Source of the DNA: Nelumbo lutea
Taxonomy: Eukaryota; Streptophyta; Magnoliopsida; Proteales; Nelumbonaceae
Reading direction: 5' to 3'
DNA: 64,000 nt
Assembly: GCA_022828595.1 (NCBI GenBank)
Contig: JAKGHH010000001.1
Location: forward strand, 76,132,401 to 76,196,400
The translations under genes were made by a program, and so were the position numbers. This document shows, piece by piece, positions 21,184 to 31,769 of this stretch. How positions within the stretch are numbered: the first letter of the stretch is position 1; each line of letters opens with the position of its first letter. The notes beneath the pieces are model-generated. The model was given only the letters and a program-made list of their open reading frames with translations, had not been told where the DNA came from and made no database searches.

Positions 21184-22600
21184 TCAAATAAAGCAGGAAA
21201 CAAACTCTTCAAAAGACTTAAAAGACAAATGACCTAATCGGTTATGCCAAAGCATAACCGAACTCACAGACTGGGAAACAAAAGACTTCTTATCCACTGA
21301 CTCCTCCCGACAAGAACTCTCTCCAAGCAGATAGATCCCGTTCGTCTCACGGCCAGTCTCAATCACCTTCTTCGTCTCCAAATCCTAAAAAACACATCGG
21401 TCAGGGAAAAAGGTTACTGAACAGTTCATGTGTTTGGTAATACTACCAACTGAAAGCAGGTTAGTATCGAGCTTAAGAACATGCAAGACAGAAGATAAAG
21501 AAATAGTATCCGATAGCTTGATGTCCCCCTTGCCCGAAATGGGAACAAGAGAGCCATCAACAATGGATACTCTATTTCGGCCAGAGGACAAGTGATAAGA
21601 AGTGAACAATGATGGCAAGCTAGTCATATGGTTAGATGCATCTGAATCTATTACCCAGTAGTGGTCAGTATTATCTGGAGCTGAAGCATGGTAAGTTGAG
21701 GCTCGAGTACCTGAATGTGCAAATGCAGATGTTGCAGGAGCTGATGGTGACTGAGATGGCTGAGCTGAACTCCCAACTTCCTTTTCCAACTGTATGAGGG
21801 CAGCCCGAACAACAACTAAAGTCTCTAGGGATGTGCCTGATGAGGATGCTGAATCAGTGTTCATTGCCATATGAGCATTACCCTTCTTATTTCTTAGTTT
21901 TGCTGGGACCAAGTGAGGATGCAGCTTCCAACAAGTATCTTTTGTGTGCTTGGGTTTCTTGCAATGTTCACATACTAGATCCCGTTTATCTTCCTTCTTC
22001 CGATCCCTTTCTGAGTCACCCCCTGGCTTAGGTTTAATAGTTGTCAAGGCTGGGAAAGAGGGCTGAGGCTGCATCATGACTTTCCATTCTGGTCTCTTCA
22101 CTATGCACCAGGGAAGTATGCTTGAGAAAGGGTCACACTATCTCTTGGTCAATATCTGTTGTCGCACAGATGTCATATTTCTGAATTCAAACCAAGCCAG
22201 AAACTCAAATACCCTATTCGTCTCGACTTGCTTTCTGTTGAGCTCTGATGCATCTTTGTGACTCTCTCACCTCAAGGGTGCTCTAGATGGTCCAATCTCA
22301 TGCCACAAGGATATTCAAGGGTAGAGAAGTAGACAGGAAACTGGCTGTCTCTTCCTGTGTTTAAGGCTGTTCACTCTCACACTTTCAGTTCATAGGAGCT
22401 TTGGCAACATTAAGGGGTTTGGGAAATAGGTTTCTTTCACAACATCCCATATTCTCTTTGGCTGTACTTTGTCCCACAAGTTAATTATTTTCAGGGCTTG
22501 ATATGTGGCTGCATAGAATTATACACAGCCATGCCATAACCAAATAAGTTCTCCTTTGAACCCACTTGGTGTATGTTGGGTTCCTCTTGCGAGGTTCTTT
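21184..22600 (-). pseudogene. Copia C gag, protease and GAG-pre-integrase
   Basis: From right to left: degenerate gag, then GGDSERDRKKEDKRDLVCEH with the CCHC zinc knuckle CX2CX4HX4C (CEHCKKPKHTKDTC) at about 22005-21955, the Ser/Ala-rich spacer, and the protease as YWVIDSDASNHMTS (about 21665-21625; Gly of DSGAS is Asp). Further on are SLSSVLHVLKLDTNLLSVGS and, after a break at 21384, the pre-integrase LWHNRLGHLSFKSFEEF (about 21260-21200). The knuckle is intact; the protease change would be expected to impair it. N-terminal gag (22100-22600) is recognisable only in pieces. Confidence 0.82.
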
Positions 22601-22857
22601 CACATCTCACAAGAGGTAACCCAGTTTTCCCCTTACCTCCAATACGTGATCATGGCTGATTGAGCCCACATCCAAATTAATTTGATCATCAAATCTCATA
22701 GTTGTAATCTGAAACCCGGTTTCAGATACACTACCAGATTGTGGGTTCCAAAACTACGTTCGTCCATGACCCTTAAACTCCATCTTGGAGCACGACTTCA
22801 GTGGCTACAAACTGTTAGAGCCACTATACCAGAAAAACGAGTCAAACAAGCAAGTCT

Positions 22858-23035
22858 GAAATCTTGATCCGAAACCAACACAAATCTGATTTGATCTGAT
22901 CTGATCTGAAATCTGATCTGAAACCAACCCAAATCTGCATCTGAAATCAATCGCCTATCACAGTATATTTGCAAGAAATCAACTCAAATCTGATCTGAAA
23001 TCAATCGGCATGCACAGTACCAGGCAGCCTATCAA
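22858..23035. repeat. ATCTGATCTGAAA-type short tandem repeats in the copia C leader
   Basis: Repeated words ATCTGATCTGAAATC and AACCAACCCAAATCTG alternate through this stretch, directly before the gap. Located where the element's leader and 5' LTR junction would be expected. Confidence 0.7.
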
Positions 23036-23162
23036 TCTGAGATTCTATTTTCTGAAATCACTACTGTGGGCCCCCAACTGGCGTGTGAGATTCAAATTAG
23101 GGTTTCAACTGTAGGTCTGAAGAGTAAGTGCTCAGCTGCACTCTCCAATAGTCCGCACAAGT

Positions 23163-23262
23163 NNNNNNNNNNNNNNNNNNNNNNNNNNNNNNNNNNNNNN
23201 NNNNNNNNNNNNNNNNNNNNNNNNNNNNNNNNNNNNNNNNNNNNNNNNNNNNNNNNNNNNNN
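23163..23262. other. Assembly gap (100 Ns)
   Basis: Exactly 100 Ns, the conventional size for a gap of unknown length. It falls where the 5' LTR of copia C, the rest of the hAT element and the 5' part of copia B should be. Confidence 0.99.
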
Positions 23263-23396
23263 CCGAATTCACATAAATATGATTGACTCGCGAGAATAAA
23301 TATTTGTGGCTGGAGTTTGCTCTCACACGCCAATCATTTTGCGACCCAAAAAGCTGTTGCTTCATATGGACTTTGTGGTGGTGACAAATAAGTTCA

Positions 23397-23898
23397 TCAC
23401 CATGCACATTTGTTGTCCTTTGTTGTGATAGCTGTAAGCTGGGCTTGGCTTCTTTTGCCTGCAAATGAAATTCCAGAAGCAACAAATCAGCAAAGCGACG
23501 AGCATAGACAATTCTATTCCAACCATAGCGAGCTAAATATTTACCTGCTTTTCTCAAAAATCTCTGCTGTCTGTTGCTCTCTGTTGTTGAGGTGGAGTAG
23601 ATCTCAGCTTCTAGTATTATGTCACGAATCTCAGATTTGGGTAAGAGCTGAAGTATTCACATTATTCTTTTTGGCATAATTCTGATTAAGCTTATAAGAT
23701 CTCTCAATGCAACCTTCAATCTGGCATGAATAGAAGGATCTTTGCAACAAATAAGTAAAACATGAAATCAGCAGCACATTTTTACAATACTAGGATACGG
23801 GCAGGTACAGATTTAATTAGGTCTCTCTCAAATATTTTGAAGTTACCTTCATCCATTGATAATAGTTTTGTCGGGCTTCAGTAACATGTTTGCCTTCT
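23397..23898 (-). CDS. Candidate 3'-terminal exons of an unidentified gene
   Basis: On the minus strand three pieces join in one frame: about 23898-23847 ([16 protein letters not shown], donor GTAACT), 23647-23545 ([20 protein letters not shown] and RQQRFLRKA) and 23458-23397 ([20 protein letters not shown], stop). The introns are 199 bp and 86 bp with GT-AG ends, and the shorter has a TGCTGAT branch-like word and a U-rich ATTTGCAG end. I do not recognise the protein. The start of the first piece is uncertain and no further upstream exon was traced. Length and splice signals look gene-like, but without a homologue this is a prediction only. Confidence 0.35.
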
Positions 23899-24465
23899 CA
23901 TTGTTTACATGTAGTGCACGCAGAATTAAGATGAGACGAGAGAATGCTGGAGGGGTATATGAGATGCTTTTAAGTTCTTATTTGTTTTCTCGTGTTTTGC
24001 AGGTGGTGGAGGCGGTGGCGACGCCAGGCTTCGATTGGGTTCTTGAGAGCTCTACTCCCACACTCCCTCTTTCTGTCCCTTGTGTGTTCTAACTTCTGAG
24101 TCTTCTGACCACCCCATTTAAATCAAAGAATCCCACACCTCTTCAATTGATCTTTATCGCTTAATTATCGGCTTCCTTCCTTTTTTTTTTTTTATCTTCC
24201 CTTTCTCTCCTCTTTTGGTTTACACTTGTGGTGGTGGAAGCTGCCCTTCGTTCTTTTTCAAAAATTCAGTTGGGTTCTTCTATCTCCGTTTCATCTCAAC
24301 TACGCGCTCTCTCTTTGTTGTATGCCTTTTTCTTCCTTCGGTTCGGAATTCGACGCCGTTCATAATAGTCTTTTCATATTTATCCCAGTGTCTCTGTTAT
24401 AATTTCGTTAATTCTGGCGGTTTCTCATATGGTCGCTAAATTTTTCTGAGTTCTGAAATCGAGAA

Positions 24466-24736
24466 AATGGCATCAATTAGGCTTATGAGAGTTTGAAGCC
24501 CTCACTCGTACTTTCCTCGACCGCCTGCATTGGAAAAATCAGGCTTGGAACGTCCTTGCTCGTGCGCCCAGATCAGTACCCAGCCTTATTGAGAATGGAA
24601 CGCTCGACCACACATTACTCTTTCCTCTACGCCCTACCCTTGAGCCTCCAAAATCACTGGACAAATGTCATCCGAAGAACCGTCGCTTCGAAGCTAATAG
24701 CACGGTTGCCTCTTGTTCATTTTCTATTGATATCTG
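24466..24736 (+). pseudogene. Candidate first exon of an unidentified gene, with a 1-nt frameshift
   Basis: After a pyrimidine-rich leader (24160-24440), an ATG at 24466 reads MASIRLMRV then stops. In the next frame it continues FEALTRTFLDRLHWKNQAW, NVLARAPRSVPSLIENGTL and onward to a strong donor GTAAGT at 24737. One lost base near 24490 explains the break. I do not recognise the family and no second exon was found downstream. A competing open frame (24493-24843, no ATG) overlaps it. Confidence 0.3.
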
Positions 24737-24849
24737 TAAGTGCTCCCTTTGAGGAATATAGCTGTTGTTCTGCTAATATGTTGAAGGACATTATTCTATT
24801 CTCAGAACTTGTTGGTTCACAAGATGAAATAGGCAATGCTTGATGACTT

Positions 24850-25640
24850 TGTTTTGTATGTAAAGACTGGTTCCATTATTATCGATTAGCATATAACAAT
24901 TTGTATTTGTCTTGTTGGGAATTTATGAAATGTGTTTTTAATAACTTTGTACAGGAGTCGTGTTGTGGTTACTACATCAAGCTATATCAGATAAAATTTG
25001 TATTTATTCTCTTTGTTATGTAATATATATTTTTCATAGATTAATTGATTCATTACATTATAGACCCGGATTCGGATCCCACAACTATAGCTTCTATTGT
25101 TCTTTTTTTATTTCTCCCACTTCGCTAGTATGTATAATGTAGAGTGCAAAGTCTTATATTTTGTATGTATTTGCTCCGTACATAACTACATATTTGTATT
25201 TGTAGTCTCTCCAAAATTGAGCCATATTTGCTGATGATGTACGAAGATTCTAATCCAATTCTTTTTCTGCAACGGCGCTACTCTTCAGACTCTTTGCGGT
25301 TTATAACTATTTCTGATAAAAGATTCAAATCAAATGCCTCTTTAGTTTTTGCACAGCCTTTATAGCTCCGGTTCGGGTGCCCAGCTATTTTTTTAACTCG
25401 CTTTTATTATTATTTGTTGCTTTGAATACAACAACTTAGAATAAGGCATAAAAAAGAAGACAAAAAAGCGCCTCGACCTTGATCTTATGATGTCTGGGCC
25501 CTGGGGGTGTAAATCTATTGCCTTTTCACTTTCAGCCCGGAAAACCTGACCCGGATTATTGGATGGCTTAGATCCACGCTGGTCACTGGGTCTAGGTGCC
25601 AACCCAATTTTCAAATCATTTTCCATTCATTTAATTAAAA
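24850..25640. other. Intergenic, nothing recognised
   Basis: AT-rich sequence with no domain, repeat boundary or RNA gene that I can support. Confidence 0.4.
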
Positions 25641-26663
25641 CTAGCAAAAGTATATATGTGTTGCACGTGGCAATATCAAATGATGATGATGATAATAGTT
25701 ACCAATTAAATGACCTTAATGGTTGAATCATTAATCTATTTAATCAGAAAAATAGATTATGATTAAGACATTAATTCGTTTTTTTTGTATTTTAGCCATT
25801 TCTATCTTTATTAACAATAATTCTTATTTTTTAAGCATATTTTTTTTTAATATGAAGAATATATAATATTAATGCATGTTCAAGTTTTTTTATAAAATTT
25901 ATAAAAAATTATATATTTTTATTTTTTACTATTTAATTTATGAGATAATAAAATTTACTTATTTAGCTAGGGGAAATGCAATTCCAATATATTGTTTGAA
26001 TATTGGTTTTTAATATTGCGGTCAAATCAATTATATATAATATATATGTTATTTATATTACATTTTTGTAAACTTCTTATACGATGAAAATAGTTGAAAA
26101 ATACTTACATTTTTTATTTTTCTTTGTTTCAATTATTATATTTTCTTTTCCTTCTAATAATTTATTATTTTTTTAAATTAAATCGAGTGGTATCAGATTT
26201 GAATATCCAACATATTGATCGGATTCAAATTTAAATCAATATTTATGAGATTCAATCATATCTTTGGATTAAATTGAATTCAAATACACCTTGGTTCAAA
26301 TCCGATCCAATCTACTTGCATCCTACCAAATCACTTGCCTACAATGACTTAGCTAATTAAATCACTGAATCATTTGACATGGTCAATGGGACCATGTGTT
26401 AGACATTAATGTTTTTTATTTTTATCCTAAATTTTATCCCATTTCTATCATTATAGAATGTACATAAAATTATCTACAAATTTTTATATTTTCTATAATT
26501 TTATGTATTTTATTATTTAATAATAACATCATGTGTTGATCCATTTGATATGGATAGTTGAACCACTAACCCACCACTTAAATGGTAAAACCATTTTTTT
26601 CTTTTTCGATTGATTTTAAATCATGTATTACATTTTCATCATCAATAAAGTAATTCTTATTTC

Positions 26664-28553
26664 TGTTAGACAGTTTTGTATGCCCTTAGCTCCAATAAGT
26701 TTTGATGTACTTTTGACATTTAGTGTAAATGAATAAAGTGCATGTTTGATTCATGTTGTGTGGTATGTTTCTGTGTAAGACCCTTAAGCTAGACACTTAA
26801 TGAGACTCGTGTTAGTTTAGAATGTTCACAGCCGTTGGATAAGTCTGAGGAGATTTATCTTGCCAAGGCTAACATTGGTGTGCTGCCAAGTGTTGGGGTG
26901 GCCTGTCTCATCTGCTAGGGTGAGACCCAAAGCACATGCGGTGTAGGATTACTTGAATCTTTGACCGGACTAGATTTCCAGTATTGCCCTGGAACTTGGT
27001 GATTGATGGGCAAAACTAGAAAGTTACACCTGACCCCTAGACTCGATTATGATACTGCACTGGGTGTTGGATTGGGTTGTCTTTGATATGCTAATCAGTG
27101 AGATCCTTAGCGGGGGTCAAAACCTGGGTATGTTGGGACAGTCTGAGAATTCATCTGAGGGGGTGATCATAGTGACAAGATCAGCCCCTTTGTCGGACAA
27201 AGGTAATGATCGGGGATGCACTATCTCTGATGGAAACAAAAAAACTGTCGGCAACTGATTTCAATCGTTGGAATTTTGTTTTGCAAAATTTATATATAAG
27301 ATATATAGATATACACGATTTTAAAATGTTTGCAAATTGTTTTAATTCCTGGAATCCATGTGAGCAAAGGGTGTAGCACTGTTCTTTGCAGCCGAGGGAG
27401 AGGTCCTCTCTTGTTGGGCAGCCTTTGGTCATTATGGGCTGAGAGGTTAAGTGTAATGCCATTTAGGGTTATACCTGATGGGCTAATCTTGCATCTGCCC
27501 ACAGTCCCTGGGTTTTTATAAGATGGCTTGACCCAATGACCAGTTAGTGTAAGTGTTGGGCCCATAGAGTCCATGTGATGGGCTCAAGGGGTTCACTGGG
27601 CTTTCCAGTGAATTCGGGTAGGCCTTGTAACAAGGGCTGGGCTGAACCCATGTGGCTGATATGTAGATCAATGCTTGGGTCCCATGCCATACAAAGAAGC
27701 CCAACTGGGCAACAGTTTGGAAGCCTATTGAGCACTTAATACATATTGGGCCTAAAGTCCATTTCGAACTGGGTGATTTAATTATCCACTTAAAGGGACG
27801 GATCTGAGATTCAAATAAATATTTGAATTTGGTGATCTTCTGATAAGATCAGGAGTGGGCTGACCTAATCTGTAGATAGGGTTAAGATAATTTTCCTATC
27901 CAAATACAAATTAGGATTAGAATAACTCCTAATAGGATTAGGAGGTTTCTTAATCACTAAGAAAGAGGAGAAACCCTAGTCTTGAATTACTAGAATTCGA
28001 ACCAAGGGTTTTGCAGACACTCCTCTAGCAATTTGAGATTGGATCTCAGAAGCCCTAGAGAGAAGGAAAGGAAATACGCCGACTTCAGCGCTAGAGTTCT
28101 CCTCCAGCCACCACCATTCACTGCCTTGTTCGATCTCTCTGAGAGGAAAAGATCAAGAAGGTGTTCTTGATATCGTCTTAGCTGAAAGGCTGATTGTGTA
28201 CGATTCTCTTCACTTCCATCAAATTCTTGTGAAGAATTTGGTTCGTAGGACGAACACTACTGGTTCTGTTCCAGTATCACTGTGTCATTTTTAGTGGGAG
28301 CAGATCTTGGGAGTATTAGTTGGGTGTGAACACTGACGTTGGGAGATACCGATTCTCCGTATCAGGTATAACACTTCCCTTTCTCTTTGGTTCAGATCTG
28401 CATCGGTTTTGGTTCGATTAGATCCTTTAATATTGTATTCTAAAATCAGGGAATATGATTCCAATTGGAAGGGAGGAGAGAAATTTTTGAAATTCGCCCA
28501 CCCTATTCCACTGCATTTTTGGTGTCCATACGGTGGATCTCTCCCTCCTTTCA
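26664..28553 (+). mobile_element. Solo LTR of a long-LTR copia family (same as E and F)
   Basis: Runs TGTTAGACAGTTTTGTATGC to CTCCCTCCTTTCA, 1890 bp, and is flanked by the perfect 5-bp duplication ATTTC (26659-26663 and 28554-28558). It matches along its length the LTRs at 39204-41169 and, reversed, 43518-45459. No primer site or internal sequence follows, so the two original LTRs recombined. Confidence 0.93.
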
Positions 28554-30260
28554 ATTTCCACATTTATTTTTGCACGTGGAAATTCCAAATGATGATGATG
28601 ATGATAATCATTAACCAAAGGACCTTATTGGTTGAACCACTAACATATTTAATTAGGAAAATAGAATATGATTAAGATATTAATTCATTTTTTCTTTGTA
28701 TTTTAGCTATTTCTATCTTTACTAACATTAATTTTCATTTTTTTCAAACATATTTTTGCTTAAAACGAAGAATATATAATATTAATATATGTTCAATTTT
28801 TTTTTTATAAAATTTATAAAAAGTTCCATATTTTTATTTTTTATTATTTAATTTATGTGGTAATAAGAAATACTTATTTACCTATAGGAAATGCAATTCC
28901 AATATATTGTTTGAACATTGGTGTTTAATATTATGATCAAATCAATTATTTATATATAGTATATATATTATTTATATATAGCATATATGTTATTTATTGT
29001 TTATTTATAATTATATTATTTATATTGCATTTTTGTAAACTTTTTATATGATTGAAATAGTTGAAAAATACTTATATTTTTTTTTTGTTTTTTTATTTCA
29101 ACTGTTATATTTTTTTCTTTTAATAATTTATTACTTTTTTGAAAAATTAAATCGGATCGTATTAGATTCGAATATGTGACATCTTAATCAAATTCAGATT
29201 CGAATCAATATTTATGAGATCTGGTCGAATCTTTGGATCAGATCAGATTTGAATATACCCTAATTCAAATATGATCTAATATGTTTGCATCCCTACCAAA
29301 CCACTTGCCTACGATAACTTATAATTAAATTATTGAAACATTTGACATAGTTAGTCGGGTCATGTGTTAGACATTAATGCTCTTTATTTTTTATCCTAAT
29401 TTTTATCCCATTTCTATCATTAATGAAAACAATTATCATTAATCATACTTTTTATATGATGAATATATAATATTATAGAATGTATCCAAAATTATCAATA
29501 AATTTGTACATTTTCTAAAATTTTACGTATTCTATTATTTAATATTAACATCCATTAGACATGGATAGTTTAACCAATAACCCATCACTTGGATGGAAAA
29601 ACCATTTTTCTTTTTCAGTTGATTTTAAATCATGTATTCCATTTTCATCATTGATAAAAGTAATCCATATTTTCACATTTATTTTTGTTTAATATGGTGA
29701 ATATATAACAATAGAATTGTATCAAAATGCTTTATACAAAGCTTATATTTTTATTTGAGTTTATGTATGTATGTAAAATTGGACACATCACCGATTGACC
29801 CATTTGACTTAGAATGTTAGATCATTGACCTACCTAACATCTAGATATGGAAATGGTTTCATTTTCAAATTGGTTTTAAAATTTATATTTCATTTATGTC
29901 ATTGATAAAATAATTATTATTTATCATACTTATTTTTATTTTTATTATTAGTATATAATATTATGGATATGCCCAAAATCGTTTCATATTTTTTGTACTA
30001 TTCTATTTTAAAAAAAAAATATTTTTAATTATACATTATGGGCTAACCTATTTGACTTGAAAGGTTGAACCACTGACCCACCCCTAGATAGAAAGATGGT
30101 TTAAAATTTCCCATCAGTTTTAAGTTGTATATTTGATGTCCATCATTAATAAAATTATGTCTGTTTTATCATAGTTATTTTTTAATATGATAAATATATA
30201 ATAATAGAAATGTGTCCATTTTTTTTTCAAAATTTCTTTTTCTTTTCTATATTTTTTGTA

Positions 30261-30670
30261 TTTCTTATATTTCTAAATTTGTATTATTTATTTATGATAT
30301 CATGAAATTATACATTTGACCCAAATTGTTGAAGTACTTCCCATGACGCAGGTGAAAAATATGATTTCATTTCTAGATTTATTTTAAAAATATAAAATTT
30401 TGTTCTATTAATAATTATTGTGTATGGATTTATTAGTGGTATTTAATGATGATAAACAAATGTATTTCTTATATTTTTAAATTTGTATTATTTATTTATG
30501 ACACCATGAAGTTATCCATTTCACCCAAATGGTTGAACTACTTACCCACCACGTAGATGAAAAATATGATTTCATTTCTATGTTTATTTTAAAAATATAA
30601 AATTTTATTCTATTAATAATTATTGTGTATAGATTTATTAGTAGAATTTAATGATGATAAACAAAAATAT
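30261..30670. repeat. Two copies of a 205-bp tandem unit
   Basis: The block from ATGATTTCATTTCTA at 30361 repeats at 30566 with few differences, including TTCTATTAATAATTATTGTGTA and AATGATGATAAACAAA. These are the best-preserved copies of the surrounding degenerate array. Confidence 0.85.
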
Positions 30671-31306
30671 AATTGTTGGATTCAATGAGAGAGAATGTGA
30701 TTTATTTAATGACTTAAATGTGAGACTTAATGAGAGGTAATTGAAAGTAATTAATACTATTCAAAAGAAAGGGTATTTCAGTAAAGAAAAATTTTAAAAG
30801 TCAATACCTCTTCATTCACACTTTTATAACTAGTGCATCTATCTATCTATCCATCTCTATATATAATATTTTAATATTTTTAGTTTAATTTATTGATTCA
30901 TCCGATTCGAATCTGATACGAATCCCATCCTACGGATAATCTCCAACTCGAATTCGAATATAAACAACTCCAATTTCCAATTTGGATCTTAGTTTGTTGC
31001 TTTATGTTTGGTTTCCTGATTTGTTTGGTGCGTAATCTATTTGTTTGTTTGTTTGTTTTTTTTTTGTTTTTTTATTGTTTTTTTTTTCTGGAATGAATCT
31101 AATCTTTTCACCGCCCCAAAAGAAATAGAAAGAACAATAAACAAATTAATAATAGATAATTGAAAAAAAGCGAAACAGTAAGAGCAGTAGGACCGATCAC
31201 CTTTAATTATCCATCCAGGTCACACAAATTTAAGAAATGATCAGAACTAAATGGGAATTTCTATACAATTACAAGAGCTGTAATCAGCCAGAAGTGAGAA
31301 GATATC

Positions 31307-31717
31307 TCACACAGAGAAATGATCCTCTGGGATGCTTTCTAAACTTGGCCTCCAAGCACTGTTATCGTCGTCTCTGACTCTGACAAGGGCAACCCTCCTT
31401 CTGCTTCTCAGCTTCAACAAATTTAGCAACTGTTCCGCCGAGAAGTGTTTGCATTCTTTCTTGTAGCTCAGAAGTTGATTCAACTCTTGTTGGGTCACCA
31501 CAAGTTTAAACCTCACTACCCCACTGGATCTGGACTTGGCGGCGTCACCTCTGCTCTCTTCATCGACGACCACCGTCTTGTTGGCGCTCTTGAACCTCGC
31601 ACCGACGGCACCGTCCGGACCTTCCTTCGGCCTCACGGACTGCGATGACTCTGCCGGTGTAGGCGTCTGGATCTCTCCGCCTGCTACAACTTTGTTGGGT
31701 TTCAAGCAGTTCCACAT
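31307..31717 (-). CDS. Small plant-specific protein (DUF4228/PADRE-like group)
   Basis: An intronless frame of 136 codons starting MWNCLKPNKVV, with a Pro/Ser linker and then VVRFKLVVTQQELNQLLSYK (about residues 67-86), SAEQLLNLLKLR (about 93-104) and WRPSLESIPEDHFSV at the C-terminus. Plant relatives that I recall begin MGNCLKP and end in a W-(R/K)-P-(A/S)-LE-(S/D)-IPE motif; their role is unknown, with some tied to stress responses. Position 2 is Trp where relatives have Gly, so the N-myristoylation site would be lost, while Cys4 remains. An upstream in-frame ATG at 31738 would add seven residues, but it lies only 20 bases from the TATA-like box, so I prefer 31717. No lesion is present and the gene looks intact. 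Confidence 0.75.
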   Translation of the reverse strand: MWNCLKPNKVVAGGEIQTPTPAESSQSVRPKEGPDGAVGARFKSANKTVVVDEESRGDAAKSRSSGVVRFKLVVTQQELNQLLSYKKECKHFSAEQLLNLLKLRSRRRVALVRVRDDDNSAWRPSLESIPEDHFSV

Positions 31718-31757
31718 TGTTCCTTGATACGAGAACAATTGAAAGGCTTATTAGTTA

Positions 31758-31766
31758 TTATAAATA
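31758..31766 (-). promoter_or_regulatory. TATA-like box upstream of the 31307-31717 gene
   Basis: Minus strand TATTTATAA, about 40 bases before the preferred ATG. It would place transcription start near 31730, giving a very short leader. Confidence 0.4.
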
Positions 31767-31769
31767 ATT

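Larger units (their letters stand above)
18029..23162 (-). mobile_element. Copia element C, 5' end lost at the assembly gap
   Basis: Minus-strand copia ordered 3' LTR (about 18029-18410), polypurine tract, RNase H/RT (18412-19757), linker and integrase (19760-21180), pre-integrase, protease and gag (21184-22600) and leader (to 23162). There is no 5' LTR and no clear primer site before the run of Ns, so the 5' LTR is either inside the gap or was collapsed in assembly. It sits in the hAT element. Frameshifts and stops are frequent, and the protease motif is altered (DSDAS). Confidence 0.85.
25640..30832. repeat. AT-rich block of degenerate tandem repeats, split by a solo LTR
   Basis: The word set (GGTTGAACCACTAACCCACC ... 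AAAATGGTTT ... TTTTAAAT ... CATTTTCATCATTGATAAA ... TTTAATATGATGAATATATAATA) recurs at about 26540, 29560, 29800, 30050, 30310 and 30510, and the stretch 25655-26660 resembles 28563-29700. The left edge (ACTAGCAAAAGTATATATG) and right edge (CACTTTTATAACTAGTG) are imperfectly inverted. No coding capacity. The solo copia LTR at 26664-28553 was inserted later. It may be one large non-autonomous element; that is inference. Confidence 0.6.

Noticed and set aside
22795..22830. TGGTATAGTGGCTC (minus) as the copia C primer site
   Set aside because: It differs from TGGTATCAGAGC at several bases and no LTR-like sequence follows it.
23856..24092. 78-codon plus-strand frame ending VESSTPTLPLSVPCVF-like
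   Set aside because: The only intron that could be drawn in it is 48 bp, too short for plants; overlaps the minus-strand candidate exon.
30261..30670. Possible CRISPR-like or satellite array
   Set aside because: Units of 205 bp without regular spacers in a plant nuclear context; a local tandem duplication, not CRISPR.
31445..31727. Plus-strand open frames over the small gene
   Set aside because: Antisense shadows of the minus-strand gene, which has conserved motifs.
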